DNA of 64,000 nucleotides from Rotaria macrura (GCA_900239685.1 OENT01000257.1:85576-149575); one strand, 5' to 3'; positions 38,198 through 51,560 are shown, counted from the first letter of the stretch. Numbers and translations: made by a program. Notes: a model not told the origin generated them from the letters alone.

Positions 38198-41100
38198 GTT
38201 CGAAAAAAAATAGACAACAAAAGAAGAGAAAGAAGCAGAGGTGTTAACGCAATGTAATTTGCCTTGCTCTTGCTTGTCGCTGTCACCGTCAGTTATTCCG
38301 CTGAAATGATCAAAGTTAAATTAGTATTGCATTCCTTTAGGGCCTCTGCATGTCTGCCCTATGCCTATCAATAGGAACAAGAAAGAAGATAGTGCGTGTA
38401 TGTATATATGTAGTTAATTACAAAGAACTTATCATTATTGAGCGACGACTAAAATGTATGTCCGCACAATCTTCAAATAGGACAAAAAGAAAAAGATCGC
38501 AATCAGTGTTCAACATTAATGATAAAATAAGAATCTATATGAACGCTTGCCATACACACGCATTTATTACACGTCTTCAATTAAAGATTTGATTGATTTA
38601 CTATGATAAAACGTTGATTCGTTTTAAGAGGCAAGAAAAAAAAATCAGAGTTTCGATTATTAATAGCAAAAAAACAAAAAGAAAAATAACGAATGAAATC
38701 AGAATTCAAATGTCATTCATTTTCTCGCTATATAGAGCGTGTTCATTGAAACGAATGTGATCTGATCCGATTGATGACAATACAATTGGTCGCACAATCA
38801 GAAATATAGACTGAAACAAGAAAGAGTGTAGAGCTTAAAAAGAAAGAAAGTTTCAATTGAGTGTCTCGCTTTAGATGATTGACGAAATGAGCGGAAGAAG
38901 ACAATCATTTTCATCTCGACTTTTTTTTTTGATAGATTTGACTTTAGGCTATAGAACTCGACTTACCTGAACTGTTGCTGGTTAAGTTAAGATAGAACTA
39001 TATAGTTTGTTACTCGTATGATAGCTGTTTAAATAACGAAAAAAGAATGAGATAAAAACTAGACATCCATTTTCATCCATTAGTCTTTCCGGTGCCTTCT
39101 TCTTCTATTCAACTTTATATGACTAAAAATGACTATTATTTGCGCATGGTCGATATTATTTAAGGACGTTTCAGAAAGAATTTGATATACGTTGAGCGTT
39201 TATTTTATTTATTTGAAGCATACATAACGCAAAAGGAAAAGGCAAGAGATAATGTTTAATCATTGAACTGAACTGAAAGAAGGAAAAACAAACTTTTACA
39301 TTTGTCTTTACGGCGAAGTCTAGATTGGTTTGGTAAAAGTTTAATTTTTTTCTTTGACATTAAAAAGCGCATTGCATAAATAAATAAAAAAGTAAATTTC
39401 TTTTACTCCATGAAATTGCTCATCATTTCTTTACTGTTTTTCAACAATTCAAAAAGAATCCTTTTATCGAACAGTATTAAATTTTATCTATAATAAGTCT
39501 AATGTAAGAATATATTGAAAATAATATTTTCATCATGTGCACTCTTCTTCTCATATACATAAGAAAAGTATTCATTATTATTCGTCCATTAGACGAACAA
39601 AAACGAGTCCGGAAATGTCTATTTTGTTGTAAAATAGTGAAATAAAAATTGTTACACATGAAATACATTATCGTTTAGTAGATTCTCGATAGAATATCAC
39701 ATTAAAATAAACGACATCATTCTGTATTTATGTTACTAAATTACTTCTTGTAATACAAAAAGAAACCTATTCGACAACCCTCGAAGGAACAATACGCCGA
39801 ACATAATACATTTCTTGGAAAAAAAAACAGGTACTACAAATGTAAATGATGGTGTCGTTTCAAAGTCTAAACTAAACATTGCTCAAAGTAAATGTCCTCA
39901 CTGTCGCATCATTTAGTATGTGTCACCATTCAATTGCCTGAAGTTGTCCTAAAAATATGGACAAACACTATTGATTTCAATGAAACAGAATCTTGTAATA
40001 CATGATTCTACCATGAATGAGAATGATAAGAATTATTTCTAATCATCTTCAGTAATATTCAATAATTGGTTCAGAAATTCAACTAGACAAATATTAGAAA
40101 AACAACTCTTCATCATCAAGAGATCAAGACACATTTCAATCGAAAACTATATAACTATACGTTATATATTATAATAAATGCAGTTTTCATCTCATTTGTA
40201 AAAATCAAAGCAACCAAGTTATCATAATTCATTTAGCTAAAAATCAATTTGTTCTTCAACAAAAAGAATTTTCTTGTGATTTCGATGATGTTTCTCATTT
40301 CTAGTAGAGAGTTGCATGGCAATTATATTTTTCTTTATCTTTCGTAGCAAAGAATCTATTCTTTGAGATGAATGATTCTAAGACATTTCGAATGCAAACA
40401 CTATTCAACATGTCTAACAGATCGATATGGAATCGAAAAAATTTTCTTGGAATGTGAAGGAATAAAATTTATATGAATGAAAAAACTGTACTCTCAATTT
40501 TATTTCCTGAACAATAAGATCCATTGAATTGTAAATTTTTTTATTGAAACACAAATTTTTCGCGCAACATGCCAATGCTCGATGTTTTCCAATTGATGAA
40601 AATTCACTCATACAACATGCATGACAGTCTATGTGTCAGAATGAACTATTAGATTACTTCAAATTTCTTCTTCTATTGTATTGTGCACTCAACAACAGCC
40701 TACACATTGTAGGATCAAGAAAACTTTTGTCTAACAAGTCGTGAGCTCTTAAAGTTCTAGATCTAAGAATTTACTGTCAAAGTGTACAGAAAAATAGTCG
40801 GAAAAGGAATAGTCGATGATACCTGGATACGTCAAAGTCGAAATTATTTTCGATATTGTGTGAAACACAAAAACAGATTTGAGTTAAAAAAATTTCACAT
40901 ATATTTGAGAATGAGAAACGATTATCGAGTCTACAGTAATTATACGGCCGATCTCAATTAATATAAAGAACCTAGCCAACTGACAACAAATTCAAGAGTA
41001 TAGTTCGTCTTTCTTGTTGAGTATCTGTTATTCTATTCGAATACTTTTGTCATGTAAGTATACTTTAAGTTTTGATAACAAAATAATATAAAAATAGTCT

Positions 41101-44100
41101 ATAATTAATTATAATTAAAAATAAAATGGATTGTTAAGAATAAGGAAACTATTAAAAAATGTGCGCATAACAATATGGAGTACTCAGTATTTCTTGTTTT
41201 TAAATATAACACTTTTATCTTTGCTTTTCCATTTTAGATGCAATCGATTTTCACAACTATAACAGAAACATGAAAATCTCTACGTTGCTGGGTATTAAGA
41301 AAAGTTGCTGCTGAATAGATTAATCTGAAACATGAATCCTGTTCGCAGAAGAAGAGTCTATCTTTTGATATGATTTCGAGTTTATATTTTATTGAACTTA
41401 TCCACCCCTATACACTTATTCTGTGATGCATTAAGAGACAAAGTCTATTCTCAGTGATGAAGTATTAAATTTAGAACGTTGTTAAAACTCTTCAACAACT
41501 TGACTAATTCAAACAGGAAATAGACTTATTTTGATAAATCCAACGTCTAAAATTTATTATTGAAGCACGGCGGTGAATTTTGTTTTCAAGATAATGACAT
41601 CGTTTAATTATTCTTCTACTGATATACATACTATACACAGATATTTATCACTACTGAAATTCTACTGTTACTACAGTCAATTTCATACAACTTCTTTGCA
41701 ATGTCTCTTTTTGTTTAACTGAATTAGTATAGTTATATGGAGGCCCTAAGATATATTTTCCGAGTATCGATTGGATTTGTATATATTTAAAAACAAATTT
41801 TGAAATCAATCCATTTGATGAACATCCGAAATAAAATAAAAAGAATAGCTCTCATAATCATGTTACCTACATTATCTCAATACGACTGTTGTAGATACAT
41901 TTTGGATAATACTTTGAAACGAATACAGTTGCATGGCGCGTATGTTTATTTAAAACTTGGATAATGGACAAACAGGTTAAAATTAGACTATTTCGTTTAA
42001 ATTAAATCTTATCGAAATCAAAATCAATTCCTGTCTAAGCTAAATTAGTCCGGAGAACGTATATAGTTTCAAATCAAGTTCATTAAGAAAATTGTTATCA
42101 ACATTTTCGTCAACAGAAAACATCTCTTTACGATGATATGTTTAATGTGTGTCAGAAGAAAAACTATGTCGTACATCTATATAAATTCGAAAAGAACTTG
42201 ATTGATTTGATTTATTGAGTTCGGAAGATCAGTGTATGATTTCGAAGCATACATCAAACATAGTTCGTACTACTTTGTTTTATGACAGAACTCGGCAATA
42301 CTTTGAAAGTTCACTTGTATGTCATCATGGAAGACAATGAATGTTATGCAGTTACATTGAAGATCAGCCTATTATCGAATGATAGATTGTTCGATTCTTA
42401 TTGACTAATAATGAGATTTAAGGTTAGTTATTAAGTAAACATGAATTAATCTATTCAACTTGAAAATTACAAAACATCAATGTGTTGAAGGATTATCAGG
42501 GGTTAGCATAGATAAAGACATCGAAACGTCACAACGTGAAACAAGTCATCCGATCATTATTATTTTATTATAAACGAGACTGAAATTTCTCTATGTCTAT
42601 TAAAGTTAATGAATCTGAAATGTGATTCTATCAAGAAGTCATTATTGTAATTCCTAGTAGAATGAGAATATGAGAAACGTTGTCGTTAGTTTTGCTTATT
42701 AGAAGGTGATAATTTTATTCTATTTATTCGCACTAAAGATTCTTCTACAGTCGACTAGTTTGATCTATGAAACATGCGACAAGAAAGTAACACGTATGTT
42801 ACAAAAGGATATTTATAGTAAACATATGCATATTCGTAGATTAAAAAATTCTTTTGCGGTCTACAATGAGAGAACAAGAAGGAAGAAATGAAAATTTCAA
42901 TCCGACATATAATTACATCGATGTTGGACTGCTATTTCACAAAGAAAGAGATTAACATGTTAAAAAATAGAAATTTCATTTATTTTTGTATAAGAAATAT
43001 TAATAGTAATCTTGTCTAGGTAGATGAAGTAGGAAACATTGTATACTACATAGAATGGCTTGTATTCAGTGCGATATTATATATATATATTGCATAATGT
43101 GATTATTAGCGAGTAACTCTATTTATAACAAATAAGAAAATCTCATTTGTGGTAACGATGTAAATTTAAAATCGACATCAATTTTATGGTATATAACAAC
43201 TTTTTGGCATTGATCTTGTACGTCTTCAATTCATTTAAAATTGCTATAGCATCCTTAACGTACGAATTCTTCTAAACATGCTTGATTGACATCATTTACT
43301 TGATGAGATATATCTTTGTAATAGAGTAAAACGTAAATGCAATTAAATAGTCAGATACGAAATTCATGAATCGAAATTCTTCAAAGTCATTTATAAGTTA
43401 TGATTCCCATTAGAAATGTAAGTCGATCCATGATTTAATTGAAGAGTCGACGGCAATGACTCATCCGATCAACTTACATAGTTGATACCCGTCTCGCACA
43501 GCATTGATATGCCGTATAATTTTAACGGCTTTCGTAGTACAATTGAAATTTTTTCAAAAATCTAATGAAAATGAAATTCATTTATCTTTTATCGTATTGA
43601 AATGTTCGTCTGACTGAATGCAGGAGAATTGATCGAAAAAAAAAACGTTTTTCATAAGATATATTTCATCAATATTTTGAAATAAATAAAAATGTACAAG
43701 AAACGAAAAAATACATTCATTGTTCTTATTGATAGATACACAGAATATGTTGGTATAAAGATGAGATATTGAAAATTTAGATTAGAGAAAGATTTCTTAT
43801 CGATCTTGAGAAGAATATATAACCTTCGTATATATAACTTCAATGATTTGTCTATTCATGGAAAGCAACGAAACAGCTTGTTCTTTTTCATTTGACTATA
43901 CGATTGAAACTGCTGCAGTCAATTGATGATTGCGATGTTATAAGGTTTTTCATGTCTGTGTTAGAATAAATCGACTTTTTTTTTCTTCATGTTATCTTCG
44001 AATATGTCAGTGAGTTCAGAGATGTGACTTTGACGTTATTTTGATAGTCACAACGATTTTCACATGTGAGTGGCAAGATGTTTATACGTTCTTTAATCCG

Positions 44101-44504
44101 GTAAATGATTATTTTTCATAGAAAATTGATCTTATCAACAATAAAATTAAAAAAAACTTTGAATTAAATCGTTGATGAATATTTAAGCAGAAAGAATTGA
44201 TTGACATTCTCATATAATTTTCTTTCTAACTGAATCAAAATCGAATCATGGATTCCATTAGGTTACTTTAAAAGTTGAAGTAGGAAAATTTATAAAAAAA
44301 ATACACAAACTTCTTGATAGAATATGTAAACAACTTGAAAAAGAAGTTGAATTGTTTGTTTCCTATATCTCTCTGATTCTAGTGCACATGAACGAGTTGT
44401 CTAAGGTTTTTTTTCAAAGATCGGATCGAATAGATTTTTTATCTCAACACATATACTCCCAGTCATTCAATTTATTATTATATGAAAAAACAAACAAGCG
44501 AAAC

Positions 44505-44510
<6 letters not shown>

Positions 44511-44536
<26 letters not shown>
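44511..44536. repeat. (TA)13 microsatellite
   Basis: An uninterrupted TA run just beyond the 3' end of the RED-RING gene. Confidence 0.95.
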
Positions 44537-44759
44537 CGAATTTTTTTAATCACAAAGTTATCAAAACAATAAACTCGTATTTTTCCTACAACAAATATTG
44601 GCTCAATAGAGTTCTGTATTCTTTTTCTTTTCTTCCTTAGACACATATTCATGAAATTTCGTATTTACAACGAAAAACAAAGCAAAACAAAAGTTGAGTA
44701 AAAACAAAAAGAAGAAGAAAAAAAAAAGAAAAAAAGAAAATAGAATGATTATAATATTA

Positions 44760-47492
44760 TCATATAAGTAAAGTAACAAATTGTGGTTGATTAAGTATAT
44801 CTTTCCTGCACATGGGACATGAACGATTTTTTATCATCCATTCTTTAATACACGATGAATGATATTCATGTGAACATGATAAGATACTAACTTCTTGACC
44901 ACTACGATATGTTTCAAGACATATTGAACATTCAGATGCTGATTCACCGTCGGATAATGTTGACGATTGTGCTGGAGATAAACATATTGTTATAGGTGAA
45001 GATTTCTTATTTTCAATATTACTAAATATTGTTTCCATGACTAAGTTAACATTCGAATTTGGTTCTTCTTTAATAATACGGGCAGACTTTTTCGATTCAT
45101 TAAGTACACGTTGAATGACTTTAGCCTATGTAAAATGAATACAACAAGAAATATAAATCTTTCAATTTAATGATAAGAAAAGAATAAAATAATCTTACAC
45201 TTGGCAATGTTTGTGCACTACAAATACCATTTTGTAATAGAATTTGTTGAATTTCCCAAACAAATACTGTTGGTTGATTAGTTTTAAGTTTAAGAATTTC
45301 ATGACGAAGTTGAGCTGTTAAACGTGGACGTTTTTTTATGGACGGATTTAAATATTTTTCTTGCGAGAGAGAAGTCGATGATAATCTCGAAGACTGTGCT
45401 GATAGTAATGGAACATTTATAGATGGTATTGTATGAAATAATGACGCATAAGTATTTGCAGGAAGTGTACTTAATGATTCTGGATGTGTTTGGCTTGATG
45501 ATAAACTATCGACTGGTTTATTATTTGTTGATGATTGAGAACTAGATGAATTGATCGAATTGAAACGTGGATATGAACCTTAACAAACAACGGAATCAAT
45601 TTAACTGATAATATTATCATTCCATTGATCAATCGTTACTACTACGTAGATTGTTTACAGTCGTAAATTCTATCATTCTTAGAATCATCGGATCCATGGT
45701 GAACGTAAGAGTACCTTCAACCTCAATCAAGAAAAGTTTTTGTTGTTTTCTCTAGGAAAAGAAAAGCATGATTATCGGAGGACTCGTTCTCAATATGTTC
45801 CTCTTAAAACAAAAACCAACACTAAAAAAGTGATTTCGACTAAAAAAAAACTTCTCTATTACGACCCTAATGCGAAATAGAAACTTTCAACTAGGCGATT
45901 TAAAACAGCTATGTTATCAGCACTGTATTAATATCGTTGTATTATAGGATATTAACAAAGGCGACGTTAAAAACTTTGCATGTTAGGCTATTCTGGTCAA
46001 GATCTGTTTCTGTAGAATGTTTCCGTTAAAAATATTTCGAAAATCAATTTTTCTGACGTTCCTATGAGAAGGAAATACTAACGAAAGCAGTCAATATTGA
46101 ACAGGATGTCACGATTTAACACGAGAGAATTTTCTGCACTCATTAGAAAGAAAAAAAAAGAATTTCTTCTTGATTAAGATGTATTCTTAGACATCCGATG
46201 TTTATTCAAAGCATTCCTAGCATTAGGCGCATGCAATATGAAAATTGAATACAATACTACAGGATCTGAAATTGTCTCACGACGTTTATAGAATGATTAA
46301 AATCCAATAGACTAATATAAATTCTAGCTTTGTAAGACACACATTCGTAATCTAGATCAAAGAAAACAAAATCGATCGACTGATTCGTTTGATATTTTAG
46401 AAAATATAACCATAATTCTTGACAGGATTATTAGCCTACTTTTGTTGTTTAGATAATTATATTTTCGTTGAAACTAGCCTATTATGAAGGAATCCGCTCG
46501 CATTCATTGAAATTTATAATCGTTATTCTAGGAAACACGAAACCATACATAAATATATAACTATATATGTATATGAATACTTTTATCAAGAGCATCAATC
46601 GTCATGTAGAATACTTCATTAGAGTCGATGATAGTCATCATTTATTCTTCGTACTCATAACGTGCTTCTCTATGACTATTGAAGACATGAAATAGCAAAG
46701 AGTTTTTATTTCCCTGATAACATACATGAAAAGGTCTAGCTGACATTCGATATTTAAATGAAATTTAAATATCTTCAAGTCAACAAGCACTACGAAGAAA
46801 ATGTGAAATCTCTGAAATGACAATTACTTGTTTGTGAGTAATCTGAAAATGAAGCACTACTGTGCGTACGCATTAGTGATGGTCCATTGTTCCAACCAAA
46901 AAAAAGTTCTGATGGATGATAATGTGTTGTTGAATGTGAATAGTTGAATGGAATTGATGAAGGATGATTTGCTGTAGAGGTCGAAAATATCGAACTCGAT
47001 AACGGCAAGGTTGATTCAGCTAGATAGACAAACATTTTAAAAATGTAATTCAATACGAAATTAATTATGAAAATATATATGTATAAATTCAAAGAGTTTT
47101 ACTTTACTTACTATGCCGTCTATAGAAATTTTGTGTTGAATTATTCAGGTTCGATGCTATATCGAATGATGTATATGGTGTATTTAATTTATTCGTTGTC
47201 TCCATTGATGAAATACCACCGGTAGAAGACATTGTGTGAAAAGAATACGGAGTTTGTTGATAGTCAAATGTCATATGTATAGGCTTTTCCCAAGGATTAT
47301 GAGAATGATGATAATCATAACCTATTGTTGTATGTAAACGGTTATTCCCATTAGTACTATAATCTAAACAAAGAAAATTATGTGTTGAAAAATAGAAGAA
47401 TTCTCATGATTTGTTTTATCATTTATTTTTCTCTTCAACGTACCAATAGATTGAGATATTGGACTTGCTGTATTTTCTTTTAATGTCATCAT
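44760..47492 (-). CDS. chimeric Pax-type RED half-paired domain plus RING-H2 protein
   Basis: Five exons in transcript order: 47492-47444, 47363-47112, 47019-46828, 45578-45199, 45125-44760; all junctions are in phase, giving 412 residues. Residues 1-240 are Ser/Thr/Tyr/Asn-rich and probably disordered. Residues 245-304 match the RED half of a paired domain: RPRLTAQ, QPTVFVWEIQQILL, a conserved Cys, then LPS and IQRVL. The PAI half and homeodomain are absent. A RING-H2 finger follows, with ligands Cys357, Cys360, Cys375, His377, His380, Cys383, Cys394, Cys397. All eight are present, so E3 ubiquitin ligase activity is predicted. The intron after LPS is phase 0 at the same codon as in Pax6. The finger resembles that of the adjacent RNF38/44-like gene (shared HEYHS.CI). 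An acceptor-like TTTTGTTTTAG sits six bases before the first Met. Confidence 0.88.
45126..45198 (-). other. intron inside the RED half-domain, position shared with Pax6
   Basis: A 73-bp intron (GTAAGA donor, TTTACATAG acceptor) splits the RED region after codons CCA AGT (Pro-Ser), in phase 0. In Pax6 the intron at 34633-34710 follows the same two codons, CCA AGT, also in phase 0. Identical position and phase are evidence of common descent rather than convergence. Confidence 0.88.
45579..46827. other. third intron of the RED-RING gene
   Basis: A 1.25-kb AT-rich intron between a GTAATT donor and a TTGTTAAG acceptor. No exon or element was recognised inside it. Confidence 0.65.
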
Positions 47493-47500
47493 TATTATCT

Positions 47501-48234
47501 AAAACAAAAATACATGCGTTCACTGATTATAAGCAACAACAAGAAAAAGAAAATAAGCAGATTCACATCGTCACGACAGCTGCCTATGTATTGTACGCCT
47601 CCTCCAAACAAGAAGAATAGACGCTTGTTCGTTCTAAACGAGCGAATGCGAGAGAAAAAATCTACAGAGACAGAGACAGAGAGAAAAAAAGAACACGGCC
47701 GAGAAAGATGCTAGACATGTCTTTTTTTTTCTCTTAATTATTCAGTTTATTCTTTCGTTCTGTCTGCAGGATTTATTTTTTTTCCTCTTTCTCGTACAGT
47801 GGAAATGGAACTAGGCTATCTGTAGTCGACATCCTCCATTCTATATATTTGAACAGTTGAGTTCTTTTTTCCTTGCGGTTAAATGAATGTGAACATCACG
47901 TATGAAAACAAGACAAAAAGAGAAAAAAAAACTTCGTTTAAAAAACAACAAATGACCTAAGAGAAGCATGTTTAGATAATGATTAATTTCTTAGGAAAGA
48001 TACATTTACATACAGAATGAAGAAAAATAAAATAAGTGAGGCACAGAAAAAAAAAAGAAAGAAAAAGAAAAAGAAAAAAAAATGCACAAGGGAAGACAAG
48101 ACGAATACGGAGAGCTTTAATGTTTTTTTTTCTTGCTTATTGTTTAAGCGTATAAATGGTTTTTACTGTTGTATGTAGAAGAAGAAGAAGAAGAAAAGCA
48201 AAATTCGAAATCTAAATATGTGCATCTCTATGTA
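47501..48234. other. intergenic region between RNF38/44-like and RED-RING genes
   Basis: About 730 bp between the stop of the RING-H2 gene and the first coding exon of the RED-RING gene. Purine/pyrimidine-rich tracts dominate and no exon is recognised. The short distance leaves room for the RED-RING promoter and leader only. Confidence 0.6.
48176..48196. repeat. (AAG)n microsatellite
   Basis: A short AAG run just beyond the 3' end of the RNF38/44-like gene. Confidence 0.75.
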
Positions 48235-51200
48235 TCAGCAAGTCGTTAAAAAATTATCTCGTCGACATATGGGACATGATGAATTCATTGTAAACCATCG
48301 TGCAATACATTTCGAATGATATTCATGTTGACATGGAAGTACGCGTATTTGTTGTCCGTTTTTAAAATGAGACATACAAATAACACAAGCTGTTTGTTTA
48401 AATGATAATATATCTGTTGTTGTTAGTATTGTTTTATAATGATATGAAAAAAATTGTTGAAGATCGACATTTTTAAAACGATTCGGATCAGATAATTTTT
48501 CAGCTAAATCTAGTAATTGTTCATAATTTTCACGTTCACGATATGAACGTGATGGTTGATGATATGAATGATAATGAAATTGTTGTTCATCGGATGAACA
48601 TGTTGATGTTGATTCAGTTGATGAATCTGAATGGGCTGGTGAAATATTTCCTGTTCGCATTATTGCTTGTTGTTTACTATCGAGAATAAAATTTGTTGTA
48701 CGTAATGGACTAGTTATGTTTGTTTGTGGAGATAGCAAACAAATATCATTTTTAATCGTATTCATGGATGAATTAGAGTGCATACCTTCAAAATAGAAAT
48801 ATAAAAAAAAACAAACAAAAAGAAGTTGATGTGCTTTTAGTCATATATAAACAAAACGGTTAAATAATAATAGTAAATTATCTATATTTTACAGTCTAAG
48901 CAAACTATTCTCTATTGAAAAGAAAGTATGATAAATTATATGAGTAATTTCAATTCGTTAGTAGCATGATTTTACAAAGTAATAATGTGTATGTCATTAT
49001 AGTTTGAAATTTCTTTAAGGTAATCTTTTATATCACAGATGCATTTTGAATTAGTCTAGATAGCCGGGAAAATTTGATCCTTTGGGATTTTTCTTCCACT
49101 ATGTTATTATTGAAAAATTTGGTGTTGGCAAAGTGATACAAAAATATTTCCGCTCAGGAAATTTCTATTTATAACCTTATCAAGTTCATATAGTATAATT
49201 ATTGAAAACTGTTTGGACTGTAGTGTATCGGTACGAATTGATTCTTAAAATAAGGATTACATTGTATACATAGTAGAATTTATTCACGATTAAAAACATA
49301 TGTTCACATATAAAATCGATCTTACACGCAAAATTAAATCTACATAGAAAATATTGTGTTGATAGTCAAGCAAATTAAACCTATCGGGTTAGATCATGTT
49401 AAAATTCGATGGTATGTAGAGTATCCAATATAGATGAAAATTCTTGGACAAGTCTATGATCGTATTCACGAATGATATATTTGAAACATACTCTAACGAC
49501 GTATTTAGATGTGAACATAAAAAGTAAATATGTATACAACTATCTGCTAGAGAAGAAAAAAAGTTCGTGTAAAAAATTTATTTTCGAATTAAATCGATGA
49601 TAGCATGTATAGAACGTTGATGACCTTCTCAAGTAGAGTTCTCATTAAGTTTGGTAAATGATTATAGATATTTATCGATCGTTTGAACTTTGATTGAAAA
49701 AAACGTGACTAAATGGCAAATGACATAGATTTGATAGATGATTTTTTATTTAAATTTACATTCTAAAATCATTTTATTGTCAGCAGCTAATATTTTTCTA
49801 GTCTCAATTGAATCAAATAAACTTTCATGTTTTTATCTGACATCGAGTTATAATACTCTACCAACATGGATAGTCACATTTAGTGTTTATTGTAGATAGA
49901 ATTTCAGCCTTTGAAAGGTGTTATATTGTTTTATTTTCTCATATCTTTGATATTACTCATAGAAAAAAATTATAATAATGAAATTTAATCTAAGATAAAA
50001 ACTAGAGCCTATTTCACACGAGTTTCTCTTCGCTCGATGGTTTTTATTCGTCAAACAACAAACTGAAATTCTATCGATTCTTTTTCTTCCACCTATGAAG
50101 AATTTTTGCTCGCATTGAGTATGACGTGTGAATAATACGATAGAGATGAATATTGAAAATAGAAAGACTCTTTAGTCCTCAACAGCTGAAATTTTGTAGC
50201 TAAGCCCGACATATCGATGAATGATAATAAAATATTTGTACTGAAACTATGATTTTGATAAGTGTTGAATGAAAATAACTTTTGTTTTAATAGATAAGAT
50301 AATTCACATTCATTTTTTATGGACGAATTTTCTCGCAACATTAACATTTTGACGATATACATATTGTTAAAGGGATTTTTAATTGAAACGAAAATATGAA
50401 CAGACATCATTCTTTTTTGGTTTTTTTTTAAACTTTCGACTAGAATCTATTGAGTCTGAACTTTAAATGAATTTACAGACTGTAAGTATGTATGTCTAGT
50501 CCGATATGAAAATACTCAGAATCATATTATTTTCCTTGAAACTTGTTATTAGAAAATAGAGAATATGATTCCCAGCACGATGTACTCTATGATTTAAATA
50601 GATCCTAAACATGTTGATTGAAATTCAACAGCTCAACTCACATATGAAGCCCTCGAGGGAAATATTTTATAATTATATTCGAAATCGATATTTTCTCGTT
50701 CGCATACATATTGACAGGATAGTATACGTAAATTTTACCCTATGAACGTCACGGTTCACGACACATAACCGAAAAGAGTACAATCTTCTAGCGTACGAAG
50801 TAGTTTTGACAATTTTATATTTACTTTTTTGAATTGGATGGATCAATGTATCAGTTCCAAACATGCATAAATGTTGATTCGTTTGATGTTCTGAATGTAG
50901 ATCACAAGGAGAAAAATAGTTGTTGAGATTTGGTTCATATTCATTATTTGCTGTGCTATTCAATTGATGATAATTCGATAGTGATGGTAATAATGGATTA
51001 AATGATACTGCTGCTGCTGCCGCTGATGATGATGATGATGAAGAAATTTCATTTTGTGTTTGTACATTATTCCAATGCTGTCTTGGATGATATAAAAATA
51101 ATGATCGATGTTGTATTGTTGCACGTGGTGGTTGATTTTCTAATTCAATACTGTTAGTAGCTTCATGCCGAACTCGTTTATTGTTCTTAAATGAAATAGA

Positions 51201-51560
51201 AAATCCAAGCATGTATATTCAATGAAAGTGATAAATAAATAAATGAAATCTGCTTACATATTGATCATAGTCTGGAATCACACAATCAGCTTCATCTCTC
51301 GTTCGTTTTCGGCTTATGGTTGTCATTGGAAGAATATTCTGATTGTATATCAAATGTTGATTATTAGAAAATGAATCCGTTTGTTCAGTTTTAGTTGAAG
51401 ATCGTTGTTTTTGTTTATGTGAAATAATTGTCGATGAAGGTAAACAATCGATTGGCATCGACGTTAATTGTTGACTGTGTAAATTTATATTTTCACCATG
51501 TTCATCGAGGCGTTGTCGTAAGGACGAACGATTCATGCAACGTTTTTTCTTTGCATCCAT
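48235..51560 (-). CDS. RNF38/RNF44-like RING-H2 E3 ubiquitin ligase
   Basis: Three exons in transcript order: 51560-51258, 51185-50825, 48785-48235, giving about 404 residues; a 2-kb second intron separates the last exon. The C-terminus is diagnostic: ENYEQLLDLAEKL (about 307-319) precedes a RING-H2 finger with Cys355, Cys358, Cys373, His375, His378, Cys381, Cys392 and Cys395, as in vertebrate RNF38 and RNF44. The N-terminal two-thirds are low-complexity, with a basic KRTRDEAD stretch that may act in nuclear import and short Ser and Ala runs. RNF38-type ligases transfer ubiquitin from an E2 to substrates, partly in the nucleus. Start chosen at the first ATG (51560). It lies directly upstream of the RED-RING gene, on the same strand. 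Confidence 0.86.

Larger units (their letters stand above)
35482..44759. other. 9.3-kb non-coding region upstream of Pax6
   Basis: No exon was recognised on either strand. Pax6 leader and promoter should lie near 35.5-36.3 kb, where a short GC-rich tract (35899-35935) and a CT microsatellite (36216-36242) sit. The rest is AT-rich with scattered low-complexity tracts. Long non-coding flanks are typical of developmental regulators; enhancers are expected here but cannot be identified from one sequence. Confidence 0.55.

Noticed and set aside
38009-38257. Plus-strand 82-codon frame with an Asp run
   Set aside because: Driven by the GAT microsatellite and poly-A tracts; no domain or splice partner.
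44352-44652. Open frames containing an Ile-Tyr repeat
   Set aside because: Produced by translating the (TA)13 microsatellite.
44760-45125. Reading the RED-like segment as a Tc1-type transposase helix-turn-helix
   Set aside because: The hallmark F.WEI, Cys and PS...RVL residues and the shared intron position with Pax6 favour a paired-domain origin; no transposase catalytic region follows.
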